Assembly: GCF_001723175.1 (NCBI RefSeq)
Contig: NC_064652.1
Span: 372,001 to 436,000, forward strand
Direction: 5' to 3'
Length of the DNA: 64,000 nucleotides
Origin: Penicillium oxalicum
Lineage: Eukaryota; Ascomycota; Eurotiomycetes; Eurotiales; Aspergillaceae
Within the stretch, counting starts at the first letter, position 1; each line of letters begins with the position of its first letter. The position numbers were made by a program, and so were the translations under genes. Of this stretch, positions 21,230 through 33,351 are shown one piece after another. A model generated the notes under the pieces. That model searched no databases. It saw only the letters and a list, made by a program, of their open reading frames with translations, and was not told the origin of the DNA.

Positions 21230-24200
21230 TGTGGAAGATCAACGCGCAGAGAGGGGAATTTTGGCAAAGTGAGATCGTTCAGAGTCCTCAAGACCGTACT
21301 GGATGAAGAGGTCTCTCCGAGTTGAAGTTTTTGGAAAGACTGCGGGGGAAATCAATGACATCAACCCAGTTTTATCTACCCGCACAGGCACGCGGTGGAG
21401 CAGATCGCAAGGTGACAAAAACCAGGATTCTGGGTAGCGGAACCACTCGTTGCCCCTCCCCACACTCCTTGCCCGATCGTCCTGTGCCTGGCAGATCAAT
21501 CCGATGACACTTTCACGACAGGAACACCGGAGTCACGGGCGTGGAGGTCGTCGGAATCCATGAAGAGGAGATTTGGAAGTCCTTCAAAAACCGCGATTCA
21601 TTGTAGACTGGTCTATCGTGTCGTCGTCTTCTGGTCCCCAACCTGAACGTCGGCGGGTGCGGGGGAGACATGCGCGTGCTTCGAACACATCTCAAAGGGG
21701 ATCGCTTACTCTGTCGGCATGAGAGTGGAAGAGGCGCGGCCTTCAAGGTTGACATGTGCTTACTATGCCATAGAAACTAGGTTCCTAGACCATGGCATTG
21801 TCAGGATGCTCGGAGCCTGGTCTGGCCCAATCAAGCTGACCACTGAAGAACAAATCAGGCCAGAGAGTAAGACCAAGGCCATCTCCAATTAAGATCAGTC
21901 CTGGTCTTTCAACCAAAGTACTCATCTGCCACAAAATCTCGCTCAGACCTGAAGAAGATCTCCCTTACTGCCGCCTACTAAATAGATCTCCCGGGGTACA
22001 GTGAGATTGAGCAGGGCATCGGACGGGTCTATGAAGAGTCCTCGGTGCCTGGGTTGTCATCGCCTTCACCATGGGCTCCAGTTTTGCTGGCACGCACTCT
22101 TCAATCCTTCGGCTCCCGAGCAGGTTCATGGCTCGGGACCTTCGGAACCTCGCACGTTGACCCAAACGGGCATGGCGGTCGGGCACGGGCCCGATCAAGA
22201 TTGTCGATCGATCGATCCCCGGTCGTCGTAGACTCGTTAGGTGAGATCAGAGGCTCAGAGGAGGCCTGAGCCCCCCCGGATCGGTTATGGGTGGCTGGGA
22301 ACGCGGTAATACAGCACACTGTGCTGAGCACAGTGTTCTATCATTGTTACCAAGCTAGTCCAGTTGGTGATCATCCGAAAAAAAAGAAGGAAAAAACAAA
22401 GACGCGGCGGATGAGACAGGTTCATTGTTGTCGTGCTAGTGTATCTCCAAATGGCCTACTCGGGAAGGCAGAGAGCGACTGTGACAGTGCCGCACCGTGA
22501 AGATGGTAGTCATGGGGGCTTTTGGTATGGATACTCGGTCTGTTAATAATGTAGTGCTTCGGTTCCACACTTGGCCCCATCCACGATGAGCAGCACCGAA
22601 ACAACGCTGACTCTACTATTTTCACGAGCACCGTCGAGGCATCTTCTGCAAGGTGTGTGCCTGTATACAATATCTCGAACTCCATTTTGTTGTGATGAGT
22701 AGTACTCTAGCTTTCGGTCCCCTGTCCTGCAAGCCAGTCGCATCTCGCATCTCGCTCTGGCGGTAGTACGCAACGAGTCTGAATAAGCAAGAATAATCGA
22801 GCAAGGAGTGGTCTCCTTTCGTGTCTAGCCGCTTGTCCAAGAGAGATCACGGACAAGGGTGCCGTCTTCGAGCAAATTGTTTCAGATAGTCTTTTATTTT
22901 CGCTCAAAACAACATCATTCATTTATCATTGAGATGAACGAGGGGTTTCCATAAGACTGTTCACTTTATGAATGGTGCACATACCAGCATGGCTTAGACT
23001 AGTGGCAGTAAAAGGACATCCCATACTTCTAGCGAGCGAGGGGATCAATATCAGACCCCTTGCAAGCGGGATGGCGTTCAGAAGCGATTCACGACGGAGA
23101 TTCTGACCGTCTTGACTTATCTTCGGGCAAGCAGAAAATCTGAATATGATTGACGTGTATGTAGTTTAGAACATCTCATGTACTGTCGGAGTATTGAAAC
23201 GGGGTTCTTGATGGAAGTTTAGACCGAGGCGTAGATGTGACTTGAACAATGCAGACAAAGCGACATGTAACCTATGGTGTAGAGGCACATGCTCGCGGAT
23301 CATCACGAGCTCGATGGTTGCTCTCGCATCGACTGATCTCCCCATGAAGATTAAAAGATTCTACCAGCAGTGAGCCTTTGGTGCTTCTGTGGAGGCGCTC
23401 CTTTCGCTTGGTAATCAAAAATCGGTCGTTTTACCCCTCCACAAATTGACCCGAGTCGATCGATCCCGGTCGACCCACGCATAGTTCAATCAATTGGAGA
23501 CATTGGGCATGATACATCACTTCAAGCGATCCGGGACAGGTGATGAGGATGGATTAAGTGGGGGTAAAGGACAGCACGTTGCAGAGGGCTGGCGGTAAGG
23601 CGCGTCTTTTGCCCAGGCAACGTGTGATGGGTTCGGCGACCCCGTGCATGTCACAGGAGGGAAGGGTTATGTTGGGAAGGAGAGCGGTGTAGAGTGGGTT
23701 GCTGGGTTCTCGTTGATGAACGTCTGACGATGAGAGTGTACTGGCAACCTTGAAGGCAAGGGACTGGCGTAGTTTACTACGTGCTACTCAGTCACACTAT
23801 CATCGATTCCTAGCCGGGTCCTTCAGTGTTGACCTCAAACATGAAACGGATTACCTCATCGGTCCAAGTCCCTCCCGCCGAACCCGCCAAACCGTAGCAG
23901 TTCACCAGCCCCGGATTGAATGAAAAACTTGTTTTTGGGTCACCTGTCAGAATAACCTTCATCTGACGCCATAAGGCTCGGCACTTGAGATGCTATTGAA
24001 GATCCAAGTGGTAATATACAAGCGCTCGAACGCAACGGAGGGGCCCATCCACAGCGGCCCTGAAAGAAACCGATTTCACAGGCGAGAGAAATCCTCGGTT
24101 CCCAGACCCAAGGGGGAGAGCACCGACGCAATTGTTGAGCACCAGAGGAAGCGAGCAGACTTTGCTACGGGTCTAGACAAGATTGGGACGTCAGAGGAGG

Positions 24201-24890
24201 CTGGAAGAGGCTGAAGAAGCAGCTGCGCACCCCAAGGGGTTTAGCGGGTGCATTTGACTTGGGTGGGTCGTCCGGGGCAACCAGGGAAACTGCCTGTTCG
24301 GGTCACTTTATTTACCACCGTACCGTGGCTGGGCCCTGGAGTATCAGGACGATGATGTACATTCTGATGCCTGGTCGTGGATCATTGGGCCATGGGTGGT
24401 GCAGATAGCCGCTGAACCTTGTCTTGACCCACGATTGTGATCATCGAGGTTCAGTCAATAGATCCTGGAATGCTTTTGTTATGATGATGATTGTTGACTT
24501 TCAGGACTGCGGCCCGACTGACCTCATCATCGGCCCTGACCCTCACGGGCCACCCCCGTCTCGCGGGATTCTCACACAGCGGCTGCTATTCTCTGAACCT
24601 TTTTTTTTTATTTTTCGCTTTTTTTCCCTCTCTCTCTCTTTTCCTCTCTTTTTCTTTTCTCTCTAGAAATGGTCATGCTCCAGCCTCCTCAGCTGAGCTC
24701 CAAGGGCTGATCTTCAGCTGTCGATGCTCTTTTAAAGTTCCTGGCGCACTTTTCTCTTATCAACTCGGTGTTCCCTCCAGATCTTCGTCGAACTTGTAGC
24801 CACTTCCAGCTTCCCAGATTCATCTCTCTCTTAGTCCCCCACCACCAACTCCACCTCTTTTCACTCACCGCCACCGTCCACACCCTCCTC
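21230..24890. other. 3.7-kb intergenic region between divergent genes
   Basis: It holds the divergent promoters of the GGPP synthase and cdc14 genes and no supported gene. A 21-bp palindrome lies at 22316-22336. Two related CGATCGATCCC(C)GGTCG strings occur near 22206 and 23457. A long T/CT-rich tract at 24600-24664 ending in TCTCTAG before the cdc14 start may be leader sequence or an untranslated-region intron. Confidence 0.55.
22316..22336. repeat. Perfect 21-bp palindrome (10-bp arms, 1-base centre)
   Basis: ACACTGTGCT and AGCACAGTGT flank a single G. The element lies in the middle of a long intergenic region, about 1.1 kb upstream of the GGPP synthase start and 2.6 kb before cdc14. The tight symmetry suggests a homodimer binding site; no known consensus was recognised. 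Confidence 0.6.
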
Positions 24891-25838
24891 ATGGAGACCC
24901 TTCTCGCACACTCCTTCGACTATCTCTCCTCGTACGAGCCCAGCAAGGTTCGCAAAGGTTTGCGCCAGGTCGAAGGCCTTTTGGCTCAGATATGTCTATC
25001 AAAATCAAAATCCACCGCCGACCGCCGCCGGTCATATATGACCACCGAAGCTCACCCGGCACCCAAGGCCTTGGCTGAATTGCGCGAGGACCCGGCGTTT
25101 CGAGAATTCTTTAAGTTACAAGAAAGCTTTCAGTGGAATGGTGAGTCAAACTCCCGACACGGGATCGCCGAGTGAAACCCATCGCCGCCACTGGTGACTA
25201 ACCTTGTCTGTGTTTTATTATGAGTAGTCGCCATGCGCCTAGTGGCCTGTCTGGAGCACTTGCTCGGCCGCGGGAGCAGCGGAACCAACGATATGCTCAT
25301 TGTCTGCACGCTGGATTTGATTCAAGGCGCCCTCCTCCTCCATCCTCCTTCGCGCTCTCTGTTCGCCCGCGAAATCTACATGAACCTCCTGCTGGATCTG
25401 CTCGATCCTATCAACTGCCCCGCCATCCAATCGGCCACCCTACTCACCCTGGTGACCGCACTCCTCGACTGTCCCGCCAATACTCGCACATTTGAAGATC
25501 TCGATGGTCTCCTGACCGTGACATCCCTTTTCAAGCAACGTGCCACCTCCCGCGAAGTGAAGCTGAAGCTTGTCGAGTTCCTGTACTTCTACCTCATGCC
25601 CGAAACGCCCGTCCTCGGTCCCAGCTCAAGTCCCCCGCCACTGCAACGCAGCCCAAGCAAGATCTCCGCGAGGCCCATGTCGCAAAATTCACAAGTTTCC
25701 ACCGCCTCAGGTCGATTGACACGGGAAACTCGCACAACGGACGAGAAGCAAGCGCTTCTAGGGCGGTATCTCAACAATGTGGAGGATTTGGTCGAAGACT
25801 TGAAGGAGACGGCACCCTTTGGAGCAACAGTTTATTGA
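24891..25838 (+). CDS. cdc14: Septation initiation network component Cdc14 (SIN type)
   Basis: Two exons, 24891-25140 and 25228-25838, code for 286 residues. This is the fungal Cdc14 family named after fission yeast cdc14, a non-catalytic partner of the SIN kinase Sid1 needed for septum formation. It is unrelated to the Cdc14 phosphatase, and no phosphatase signature is present. The sequence is an alpha-helical repeat: METLLAHSFDYLSSYEPSKV at the start, then RLVACLEHLLGR, LDLIQGALLLHPPSRSLF and REVKLKLVEFLYFYLMPE across residues 83-200. A Ser/Pro-rich segment and a final helix (KQALLGRYLNNVEDLVEDL) follow. The ATG follows a long CT-rich leader. In Aspergillus the SIN couples mitosis to septation and conidiation. 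Confidence 0.88.
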
Positions 25839-27507
25839 TTCGCGATTTTTTTTCGAGCTTCTCCTGCGTCGCATTGGTTGATCAACGTTTATCATCCCCA
25901 CGAGAATCGGCCGTCCTGCCTCGTGGGCTTGGAGTTGGGATGTTTTGTTCTTTATTCTTGCCTTTTATTTTCATTTTTTGCCCCCTCTCCTTTTCTTTTC
26001 CCCCCATTCTTCCCATTCGCCTTTCTCCCTCTCTTTTTTTCTCTTTTATTTTTTGGCTCCCTTTTCTTCCTATCTCGATACCACTTTGATACTGTTTCTT
26101 CTTTGACTCTTTAGCGCTGCTTTGCTTGCCGATTCATCTCTTCGCAAGCTCAATGTTCCGTCTGGTACGGCGTGATTGATGAGGTCAAGACCCTGATGAG
26201 GCATGGCTTCTTTTATTTTTCCAGACTTGCAACTCTTTTCCAGCTTTTTTTTCTTTCCTTCCGTGCATCATCTGGTTTAATTTTGTTCTATTTTTGTCGT
26301 CGCAGGGCTCATCCCTTTTTTTTCCCATCTTTGTCTGGGACATGAGCCATGACGGCTGTTCCCGAATGCTTGCGGGCCCTAGACCCTTCTTCTGTGACGA
26401 TAACGATGGCATGGAGCTTTTCCACGAGTTTAGTCTACATTTCATACTAGGGGTTTTCCCATCGTGATTTTGAACCCTCGTAGAATTTACAGTGGGAGAA
26501 CGTCCATTACTATTCTTCCCTAAAAGCCTGGAATTACATGAGAGATGAACGGTACATCCAACCATCCTCCTCCTAGGTGGATGCCGTCTGCACCTGATTC
26601 ATTCCATCCTCTTTCCTCTCATAGGGGACACCCCTCTCCACGTTCGCTTCGTTTTTAGCTCATCGTGCATATTCATGCACGAGGATGCCGACGCCATCAT
26701 GTACCATGTACCTCACTGAACGGCTGAGATGCATCTTAATTCTAAAAGAGTTTTAAAAAAAATAAGTATACATGGAAAACAAAAAAGAAAAAAAAATCAA
26801 AAAGACTTGCGTCGTGCGATTCGAGAAAATGACGAGTCGACGGGAGTCTTACTCATCTTCTACGGACATGAGTCTACTGCACACCTCATCATCTGTCTTT
26901 CTACAATTTACTTGAGGAAGGATTACCTTTTCGTAGGAGTAGAAGGTTGGAATTAAAATACCATGGGTCAATGTATACGAATTTCTCCCCGTCCCGTCGG
27001 AGGGTCTATTTTCCTGAAAGGGCTCATCCATATGGGGCTTACCCACCTGCACCAGGCTTAATCGATTGATAGGTGAGGAGGAGGTGGGAAGGACGAGGAA
27101 GGGGTCTGTGTGTCATGCTCGGAAAGTTTAGTTCGGCGTACTCGTAATCTGGTGGACGGTTCCAAGTCCTGCCCAGGAACGATACTCTATGACTGCGTAT
27201 GACTCAGGTTTTCAGTTCCGGTGTTCCATTGTGGTGCGAGAGGACGAATGATGCCAGCGAGTGGGTCATGGGAGCGATCTATATAAAGCCGAGAAGGTAG
27301 GTTTGTACTCAGAGAGGATAAGAGTATGCTTGGTTGTTTGAATGTCATAGGTATCAAACATCTCAGCGACATATTCAAGAGAATTTCAAGTTTTGCAAAG
27401 TTGCGAATCTACTTCACTTTTTCTTTTCTTCTTCTTCTTCTTCTTTCAAGGTGTATGGCTGCTTTCTTCTTTTGAAAAGTCTTCACAGATTTTCAAACGC
27501 CGTAAAG
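25839..27507. other. Intergenic region with T/CT-rich tract
   Basis: About 1.7 kb. 25960-26100 is a strongly T/CT-rich tract directly after cdc14, presumably its 3' untranslated region. No supported gene is present. The right end contains the methyltransferase promoter, with a TATA box and a TTC repeat at about 27422-27446. Confidence 0.6.
27282..27287 (+). promoter_or_regulatory. TATA box before the methyltransferase gene
   Basis: TATAAA in the context CTATATAAAGCC, about 225 bp before the start codon; a CT/TTC-rich leader follows, a typical fungal core-promoter layout. Confidence 0.5.
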
Positions 27508-28627
27508 ATGCAGACTATTCAGGAGTTGCTCGCTAGAGACGAGGGCTCTACTTCTGATTCCTCGACCGCCGTGCAGTATATTAGTACGGTTGAGGCGTAC
27601 GACAAGTGGGCTGAGGTATGTCTGAATGAAAGGGGAATTCCAAGTACCTTGATTTTTTATTCTTCTTTTCGTGATCTTTGTATCAACCTTATTGTTGTTT
27701 TTTTTTTTGCTTCATATAAACGATCACAGTTTCCGGCGTTTATTACCGACTCAGACGAGATCTGACACAAAGGGGCAACAACTAAGCACGTTCTGAGTGA
27801 TATAGGTCTACGACACAGACGGCAACTTTCTCCAGCGACTCGATACGATCGAAATTAGCCGGATATTACCTCGATTCGTGGAATGCGTCTACGATCGATT
27901 CCGTCACCAGCTTTCTCAATCCGAACGCATGATCTTCTTGGATCTGGGATGTGGCACTGGCCGAAACACAATTCAATTGATGAGAACCCTTGGTGCAAGA
28001 GGTAGTCAAGACAGCCTCACAAGGATCGATCACTCTTCAGGACCAGAGGCGCAGGTCATCGGCCTAGATGCTTCCCCCGGGATGCTGGAGGTCGCCAAGT
28101 CCAATATTAAAAAGGTCACTGTTGAAGATACAACTCTGAGAGATATCCCAGCTGTGATCCTCGAGACGGTTGATCTCCTCCAACCCGCTACCGTCCCGAA
28201 ACACCTACCCCCTGCGTTGCAAGAAGTCGGTGCCGCCGGGGTGATATCGACGCTTGTTCTGGAGCACGTTCCCTTGAAGGATTTCTTCAAAGCGACCTCC
28301 GCGACAATGCGCCCTGGTGGGTATCTGCTGATTACCAACATGCATGCCGATATGGGTCTGCGCAGCCAAGCTGGATTTACAGATCCCAAGACGGGGGTCA
28401 AGATCCGACCGACCAGTTACTGTCACTCCATCGATGACGTCTTGACAGCTGCCGCAGTGGCTGGGTTTCAAGTGGAGAAGATGTTTGATTGGGATCCCCT
28501 CAACGGGGTCTTGGAACGGAGTGTGGACGGAAATTTGGTCGACAAGCTAGGGATGAGAGCGAAGAAGTGGCTTGGAACCACAGTGTGGTTTGGGGTATGT
28601 TTTAGCAAGAGAACATCAGAGAGGTAG
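27508..28627 (+). CDS. Class I SAM-dependent methyltransferase
   Basis: Two exons, 27508-27615 and 27806-28627 (intron 190 bp), give 309 residues. The junction restores the family string EAYDKWAEVYDTDGNFLQ. Motif I, which binds S-adenosylmethionine, is FLDLGCGTGRNT at about residues 76-87. An acidic motif II region (VIGLDASPGMLEVAKSN) and motif IV-like STLVLEHVPL follow, then a strand reading PGGYLLITNMHADMG. These mark a Rossmann-fold small-molecule or protein methyltransferase of the UbiE/Methyltransf_11/25 type. The substrate is unknown. The gene is not in a metabolite cluster; its neighbour Sam35 is convergent, with only about 135 bp between the two stop codons, so the transcripts probably overlap at their 3' ends. 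Confidence 0.85.
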
Positions 28628-28762
28628 TAAGTGGGACCACTCCTGTGCGGCGACGGATGACCAATTGAAAAAAAAATGGAAGAAGAGAAAGAAGAGGAGG
28701 TAGAGAGAAAGAGTAGGATCAAGCTCAAGTCACTGCTTGTTGACGAAATAATACAATTTGTT

Positions 28763-29796
28763 TTAGAAGAATTTCAGTAGTCTTTCCCGATGTTGTACAA
28801 GATTGGCATGCTGTCGAAGCATCTGAGCCAGTCGATTATGTTTCCAACCCATTCCCTCATCCAAGATGAGATGTGTGTATGCGAAGACTGCGGCATCAAA
28901 GAGCCCGGGATTGGGCCGACCGAAAAAGTGCTCGTCTTCGGCCAAAAGGGTCGATAGCGCCTCAAACGCGTTTTGTGCATCTCCTTCCAAGGCCGCGACG
29001 TCAATGTAGGATGAGCTTTTGAGAAGCTCGTCGCGCGCCGCTTGCTGAAGTTGAAAGGCAAGACTGGCTCGGACCGGCGAGGAGGTGGTGGAGGGGTTCA
29101 CGTAGAGCCGTTGGGCGACAGCCTTGAAGTTGGCATTATCTAGGTATAGCATGTATAGCTAGAGAACAGCATTAGTACGTCCTCTGATTTCACCCTTCAC
29201 CGAGAGACAACAAAGAATGACATAGCACCCTCGGGACGGCAGGTATACGTACCCAGGCATTGCGTATCCGGTGGTCCAAAAGCGAAGCGTACACATCGAA
29301 GCGGAGATCCAATTGCTGCTCCTCTTCGCAATGAACCTGCTCGATGGCCCATTTTTGGAGCTTATGCGAGGGTATCGTGACCGCAGCTTCCGTGGGAAAG
29401 GCTGGCAGGAGGAATGGAAGAGAGCCAGTTGGCGAGGCGTGGTTGTTGGAAGGGGTAATCTCAAAGTCGACGCCGACAAATTTCAGGTACGCCTACAGCT
29501 TGCGGGATTAGTGATCAGTGCGCGACCAGTGGAACACAGCTGCCACGGGCACGACGAACCTGCCACTTGAGACATTGCGGATTGAAGGACGGGCGGCCTC
29601 GCTGCGCACCCGCCGCATCACTAAATACAAAGAGCTGGTTGTCGGCACGTTTAGAGGGAACCCGTTGGGGTAGATCGTTGGCGGGATACGTTATCAGAGG
29701 GAATTGATCGAAGAGCTTTTTGAGCGGTGGGGGAATTCGGAAAAAAGATGCAGGACCGCTGTCCGTTTGCGATCCTTCGCTGGCCGGCGTGGGCAT
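28763..29796 (-). CDS. sam35: Sorting and assembly machinery subunit, metaxin-like (Sam35)
   Basis: Three exons, 29796-29560, 29492-29253 and 29158-28763, give 290 residues, with family-like sequence across each junction (CLKWQ|AYLKFVGVDFEI and RIRNAW|LYMLYLDN). It has a thioredoxin/GST-like N-terminal half followed by a helical GST_C-like half with the metaxin signature FFGRPNPGLFDAAVFAYTHL. Such proteins sit on the cytosolic face of the mitochondrial outer membrane in the SAM/TOB complex, which inserts beta-barrel proteins such as Tom40 and porin. Filamentous-fungal Sam35 has this length and a start region like LFDQFPLITYPAN. Sam37, the other metaxin relative, is usually longer, so Sam35 is preferred. 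Mic10, another mitochondrial membrane gene, lies 8 kb away but is not adjacent. Confidence 0.82.
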
Positions 29797-31099
29797 TGCG
29801 GCAGGTTGGTTGTGGATGATGGGAATCTCACCAGCTCACTAGCCGCGGCGAAGACCAACTTGTCCGCCGACGCCAAGCTTGACCCGCGTGGAATGCGCAC
29901 TGCTGGACCGCTGCGACTGTCGGACCTGACTACCGTTACGTAATCGAGCCCTGCAGCCCCCCTTAACGCCGCTTCACGAGTGAGTGCCGGTCCCTTTCCG
30001 CCACCAAAAATAAAATGGTGATGGCCTGGAGATCATGGCAGCAACGATCCGTTGACAGATTAGTCGATTCAGTCTACTCGACCCGACTATATAATGTTGT
30101 GATGAAGCTTCCACTTGTCAGTTTCAAGGAGCTCTCAGTAGAGTATTGAGAGCTTCATCATCCCGACAAAACTGCAGTACTCATTCCGGTTTATCCACGT
30201 CTATTACCGGGAGCATCTATACAGTCTTGACGAATAGCCAGGCGCTGCAAATGGCTTCATTGCTGTGAAAGGAGTGTCTCGTCTCCCAGGTCCCTTTGAA
30301 TGGACCTTTCCCCCTACTAGACCAGAGAAAAGCAAGCAGGCTTTGCGGTTTACTACTTGCAAAAATCCATACCTCAAAGGTATACCACCGTCTACTGAGA
30401 CCTGACCGGAAGAAGCATGTGTTGATAGTAAGTCTTCAGAGCCAGCGAAGCAGTAAAGTTGAGACTACGACGAGAATCATGTGACAGGGGTATGTACGAC
30501 AGTCTTCGGCCTTCAGGAGTGCCGGACTCCCGACTGGACGAGACCGCCCGACTGATGAGAAGGTGGAGTCCAATTTGGGTACGGTAGTACTTCGTTAGGA
30601 GGAGTCGCAGCTCGTGACGGAGCTTAGGTAATCCAATGTCCCCGCACTGAAGGATTTCCTTCTCAGGCGTTCTGGACAGGGACCGATCGATCTTGGACAA
30701 TCACGCGTGAACGCCGAGAGGCTTGTCCCTTCTACTGCCTGTCTGTTCCTTGAAGTATTCGCAAACATTCGCTTGATGTAGGAGAACAAACTCACCGCGC
30801 GAGCCCGTCGTCCAGTCTCGACATCCTTGGCCCCTCGATTCGTCGAACCCCGCCCAAGAAGCCAACATACTTTGATCGTACATATCGGCATATGGCGTGA
30901 ATACTGATCCCTGGCTCATTATTCCGAAATCGCGACGATTTAAAAAAACCATCCAAGAGCTCAAGACTTTGGCTTCTCATACGAGTCTGTGAGACTACTG
31001 TACCTGCGTCAGTGTGGGGCAGATCATCGGTATTGGTCGATCATCTCACTCTCTTTTGGGCTCAGCTGTGCTGGTATCCCGTATTCTCAAACCGGTGCA
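29797..31099. other. Intergenic region between divergent sam35 and copper-fist genes
   Basis: About 1.3 kb containing both promoters. Open frames on both strands (for example 30392-30700 minus) have no recognised domain. No convincing match to a known copper-response element was found by eye. Confidence 0.55.
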
Positions 31100-32823
31100 A
31101 TGCCTCTCGATGAAGAAGGTGCGAAATGGTCATGGTACGTGGGTGATTATTTCCAGTGTATCTCCATGGGTCCCACCAGCTGACAATCTTCCAATCCAGC
31201 GAACCATGCATTCGCGGGCATCGGTCCTCCAAATGCCAACATTTCGACCGACTCATGATGAAAGTCCCCAAGGCTGGCCGGCCTCTGGCGAAATGTCCAC
31301 ACCCAAAAGGATCCTGCAGCTGCCAAAAGACATTTGCGTTCATGGTGCGGATACCCAAAGGTAGGATTATCCCCTCTTGTGCGTCTTTCATTTCCCAATA
31401 TATTAATCATTCCACAGGGTCGAGCTGCCTTTGTCGACCACTCTACAAGGTGCCAGCGGATGATACCGACGCATCGCAGCTCTCATCCACCTCAATGTCT
31501 TCGATGTCATCGCCTTCCGTTGGGAAGATCCAGAAAGGAGGACGAAAACAAAGTATCATTCAGGCTGCTCCTCAGAATATCGCCAAAGCCCTCGAGGCCA
31601 TGCCTGAGAACCTGAAATTTGAAGAAGAAACATTCAGATTTCCGGAAATCCCACCAAATCAATCAATGGAAGCAAATGTTTCCGAGACAGGCACACCTCA
31701 AGCTGCCCCTGCAATTGAGGAGCCTCTCCAGTTGGACAAGGGCTCGAGCTGCTGCTCCGGAAAATCGCAAAAAAAAGTCATCCCAGCGCCAGCGCCAAGT
31801 GTCACCAAATCTTGTTGCGGTGGAAAAAAGAAATCCCCCAAGATGACGACGAACAGCACCATGGCCAACCAACCTCCGAATGCATACCAGTTCCCATCCT
31901 GGGACTCAATATCTCACTCCAACTTCTCCGATTCCCATTCTCAATCCTGGCAGAGCCCTGCGACATCTACACCATCGGCACCTTTTATTCCCTTTGAATT
32001 GCAAAACACCCAACAAAATCTGTTTTTTTCGAACGGGCAGACGATGAATGGACTCGGGATACCGCCTCACAACATGGGATTCGCAATGGATGTTCACCAC
32101 ACGACAGCTTACCCTACCACAGTCTTTGGCAACAACGCTGGTCTCGACTGCAACTGTGGAGATGATTGTCAGTGCCTTGGCTGTGCCGCTCATCCCTTCA
32201 ACAGCACTACCCGCCAGCACGTCCAGGAAATGGGCGCCTTGATGACATTTGATGGAGATGACCAATCCCCAGATCTCACGGCCAGTGCCAGTACTCACCA
32301 GAATCCTCCATTTCCCGGGATCAACACACAAACGCCTTTCGATTTCTATATGCAACAGGCACCCGCTGCAAACCATGCTAGCCGCCAAGATTCTCTCCTG
32401 TCATTCTCCAATTCACATTCAACCTTGCCCAGTGGCTATTCGTCGCCGCTTCCTGCAGATCATCATTTCAACCAGCCACTGATGCACCCAGCCGAATACT
32501 ATACGATCGAATATCCAGTTGGAATCCCCAGTGCTTGCTCTGATATCACGGGTAGTTGTCAATGTGGAAATGACTGCAGTTGTGTGGGCTGCCTGACACA
32601 CAGTGGTCACAATGGTGTAGCTTTGGAACCGCCCGTGACAACACATCCGAACGCCAGCTCCGAACAAAACAGTTTCTCGCCTCGAATTTCGCTAGGCGCA
32701 GTTGCTGACGACTACGCTTCTCGCCCGCATACTCACTCCCGGTCTCAGCCCCAGCCCTTGCCGTGGGGAAATGATTCGATGTCCTCTCCAATACCAGCTC
32801 CCCTCACAACGTCTATGACATGA
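31100..32823 (+). CDS. Copper-fist transcription factor (Mac1/GRISEA-Cuf1 family)
   Basis: Three exons, 31100-31134, 31200-31360 and 31418-32823, give 533 residues. Splicing exon 1 to exon 2 creates the zinc-binding module C-x2-C-x8-C-x-H (WSCEPCIRGHRSSKCQH), followed by the minor-groove motif KVPKAGRP and PKGSCSCQK. Together these form the N-terminal copper-fist DNA-binding domain (residues 1-75 or so), whose cysteines also sense Cu(I). Further on are two CC-containing patches (SSCCSGK and KSCCGGKKK). Two C-terminal clusters, CNCGDDCQCLGCAAH and CQCGNDCSCVGC, match the CxC-x3-CxC-x2-C pattern through which Mac1/Cuf1-type activators sense copper. Two such clusters suggest a regulator of copper uptake (Mac1/GRISEA type) rather than of detoxification, but I could not decide between Aspergillus MacA, AceA and CufA. 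Confidence 0.88.
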
Positions 32824-33351
32824 TCGGCTTTTCTGGCCGAGGTCATTTGAACGACTGAGCCATCTCTTCGCTCCCCCCCAACACATTCTCTGCTCAACCT
32901 TACGACTCACGATATGCAATGATACCCCACCTCTTAGATATTGCCCTGTTGGATATAGAAACCCACCTGGCTTTTGGATACACGAAGCTTGAACGCCGCC
33001 TCCATCATACGTTCAATCTCTTCAATTCCCCCAGAGTATGCTGTAGAGCCTTTCCCGCCCCTTTGTTGTCAGCAATAGTAGCCTTTTCTATAAACCCCGA
33101 ACAATCTAAGAAACAAACAATTTTAGGCGGCCAATTTTTGTGCGATCCTTAACCGATGGCTGGAAAGTGCGCGTACGGGGTACTCAAGGAAAAAGGTAGA
33201 ACCACCAAGGCAACCAGGGATATCATGAGTCTATGAATAATGGTAAAAGTATCATACAATCAAACAAAAAGGAGATGGCCGATCCAGGTCCAAGAAAAGG
33301 CCAAACGAAACACAACGCCGTAGAACCAAAAAAACCCTCTCGATGTATCGC
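32824..33351. other. Convergent intergenic region
   Basis: About 530 bp between the convergent copper-fist and urb2 genes; no structured element or coding frame of note was seen. Confidence 0.6.

Noticed and set aside
24891..25838. Cdc14 dual-specificity phosphatase
   Set aside because: No HCxxGxxR active site; the helical sequence matches the SIN Cdc14 family instead.
20008..27507. Terpenoid gene cluster around the GGPP synthase
   Set aside because: No cyclase, P450, prenyltransferase or transporter nearby; the methyltransferase is 6 kb away behind an SIN gene.
31014..31364. Alternative plus-strand frame at the start of the copper-fist gene
   Set aside because: Reads through introns 1 and 2 of the copper-fist gene in another frame; splicing restores a canonical domain.
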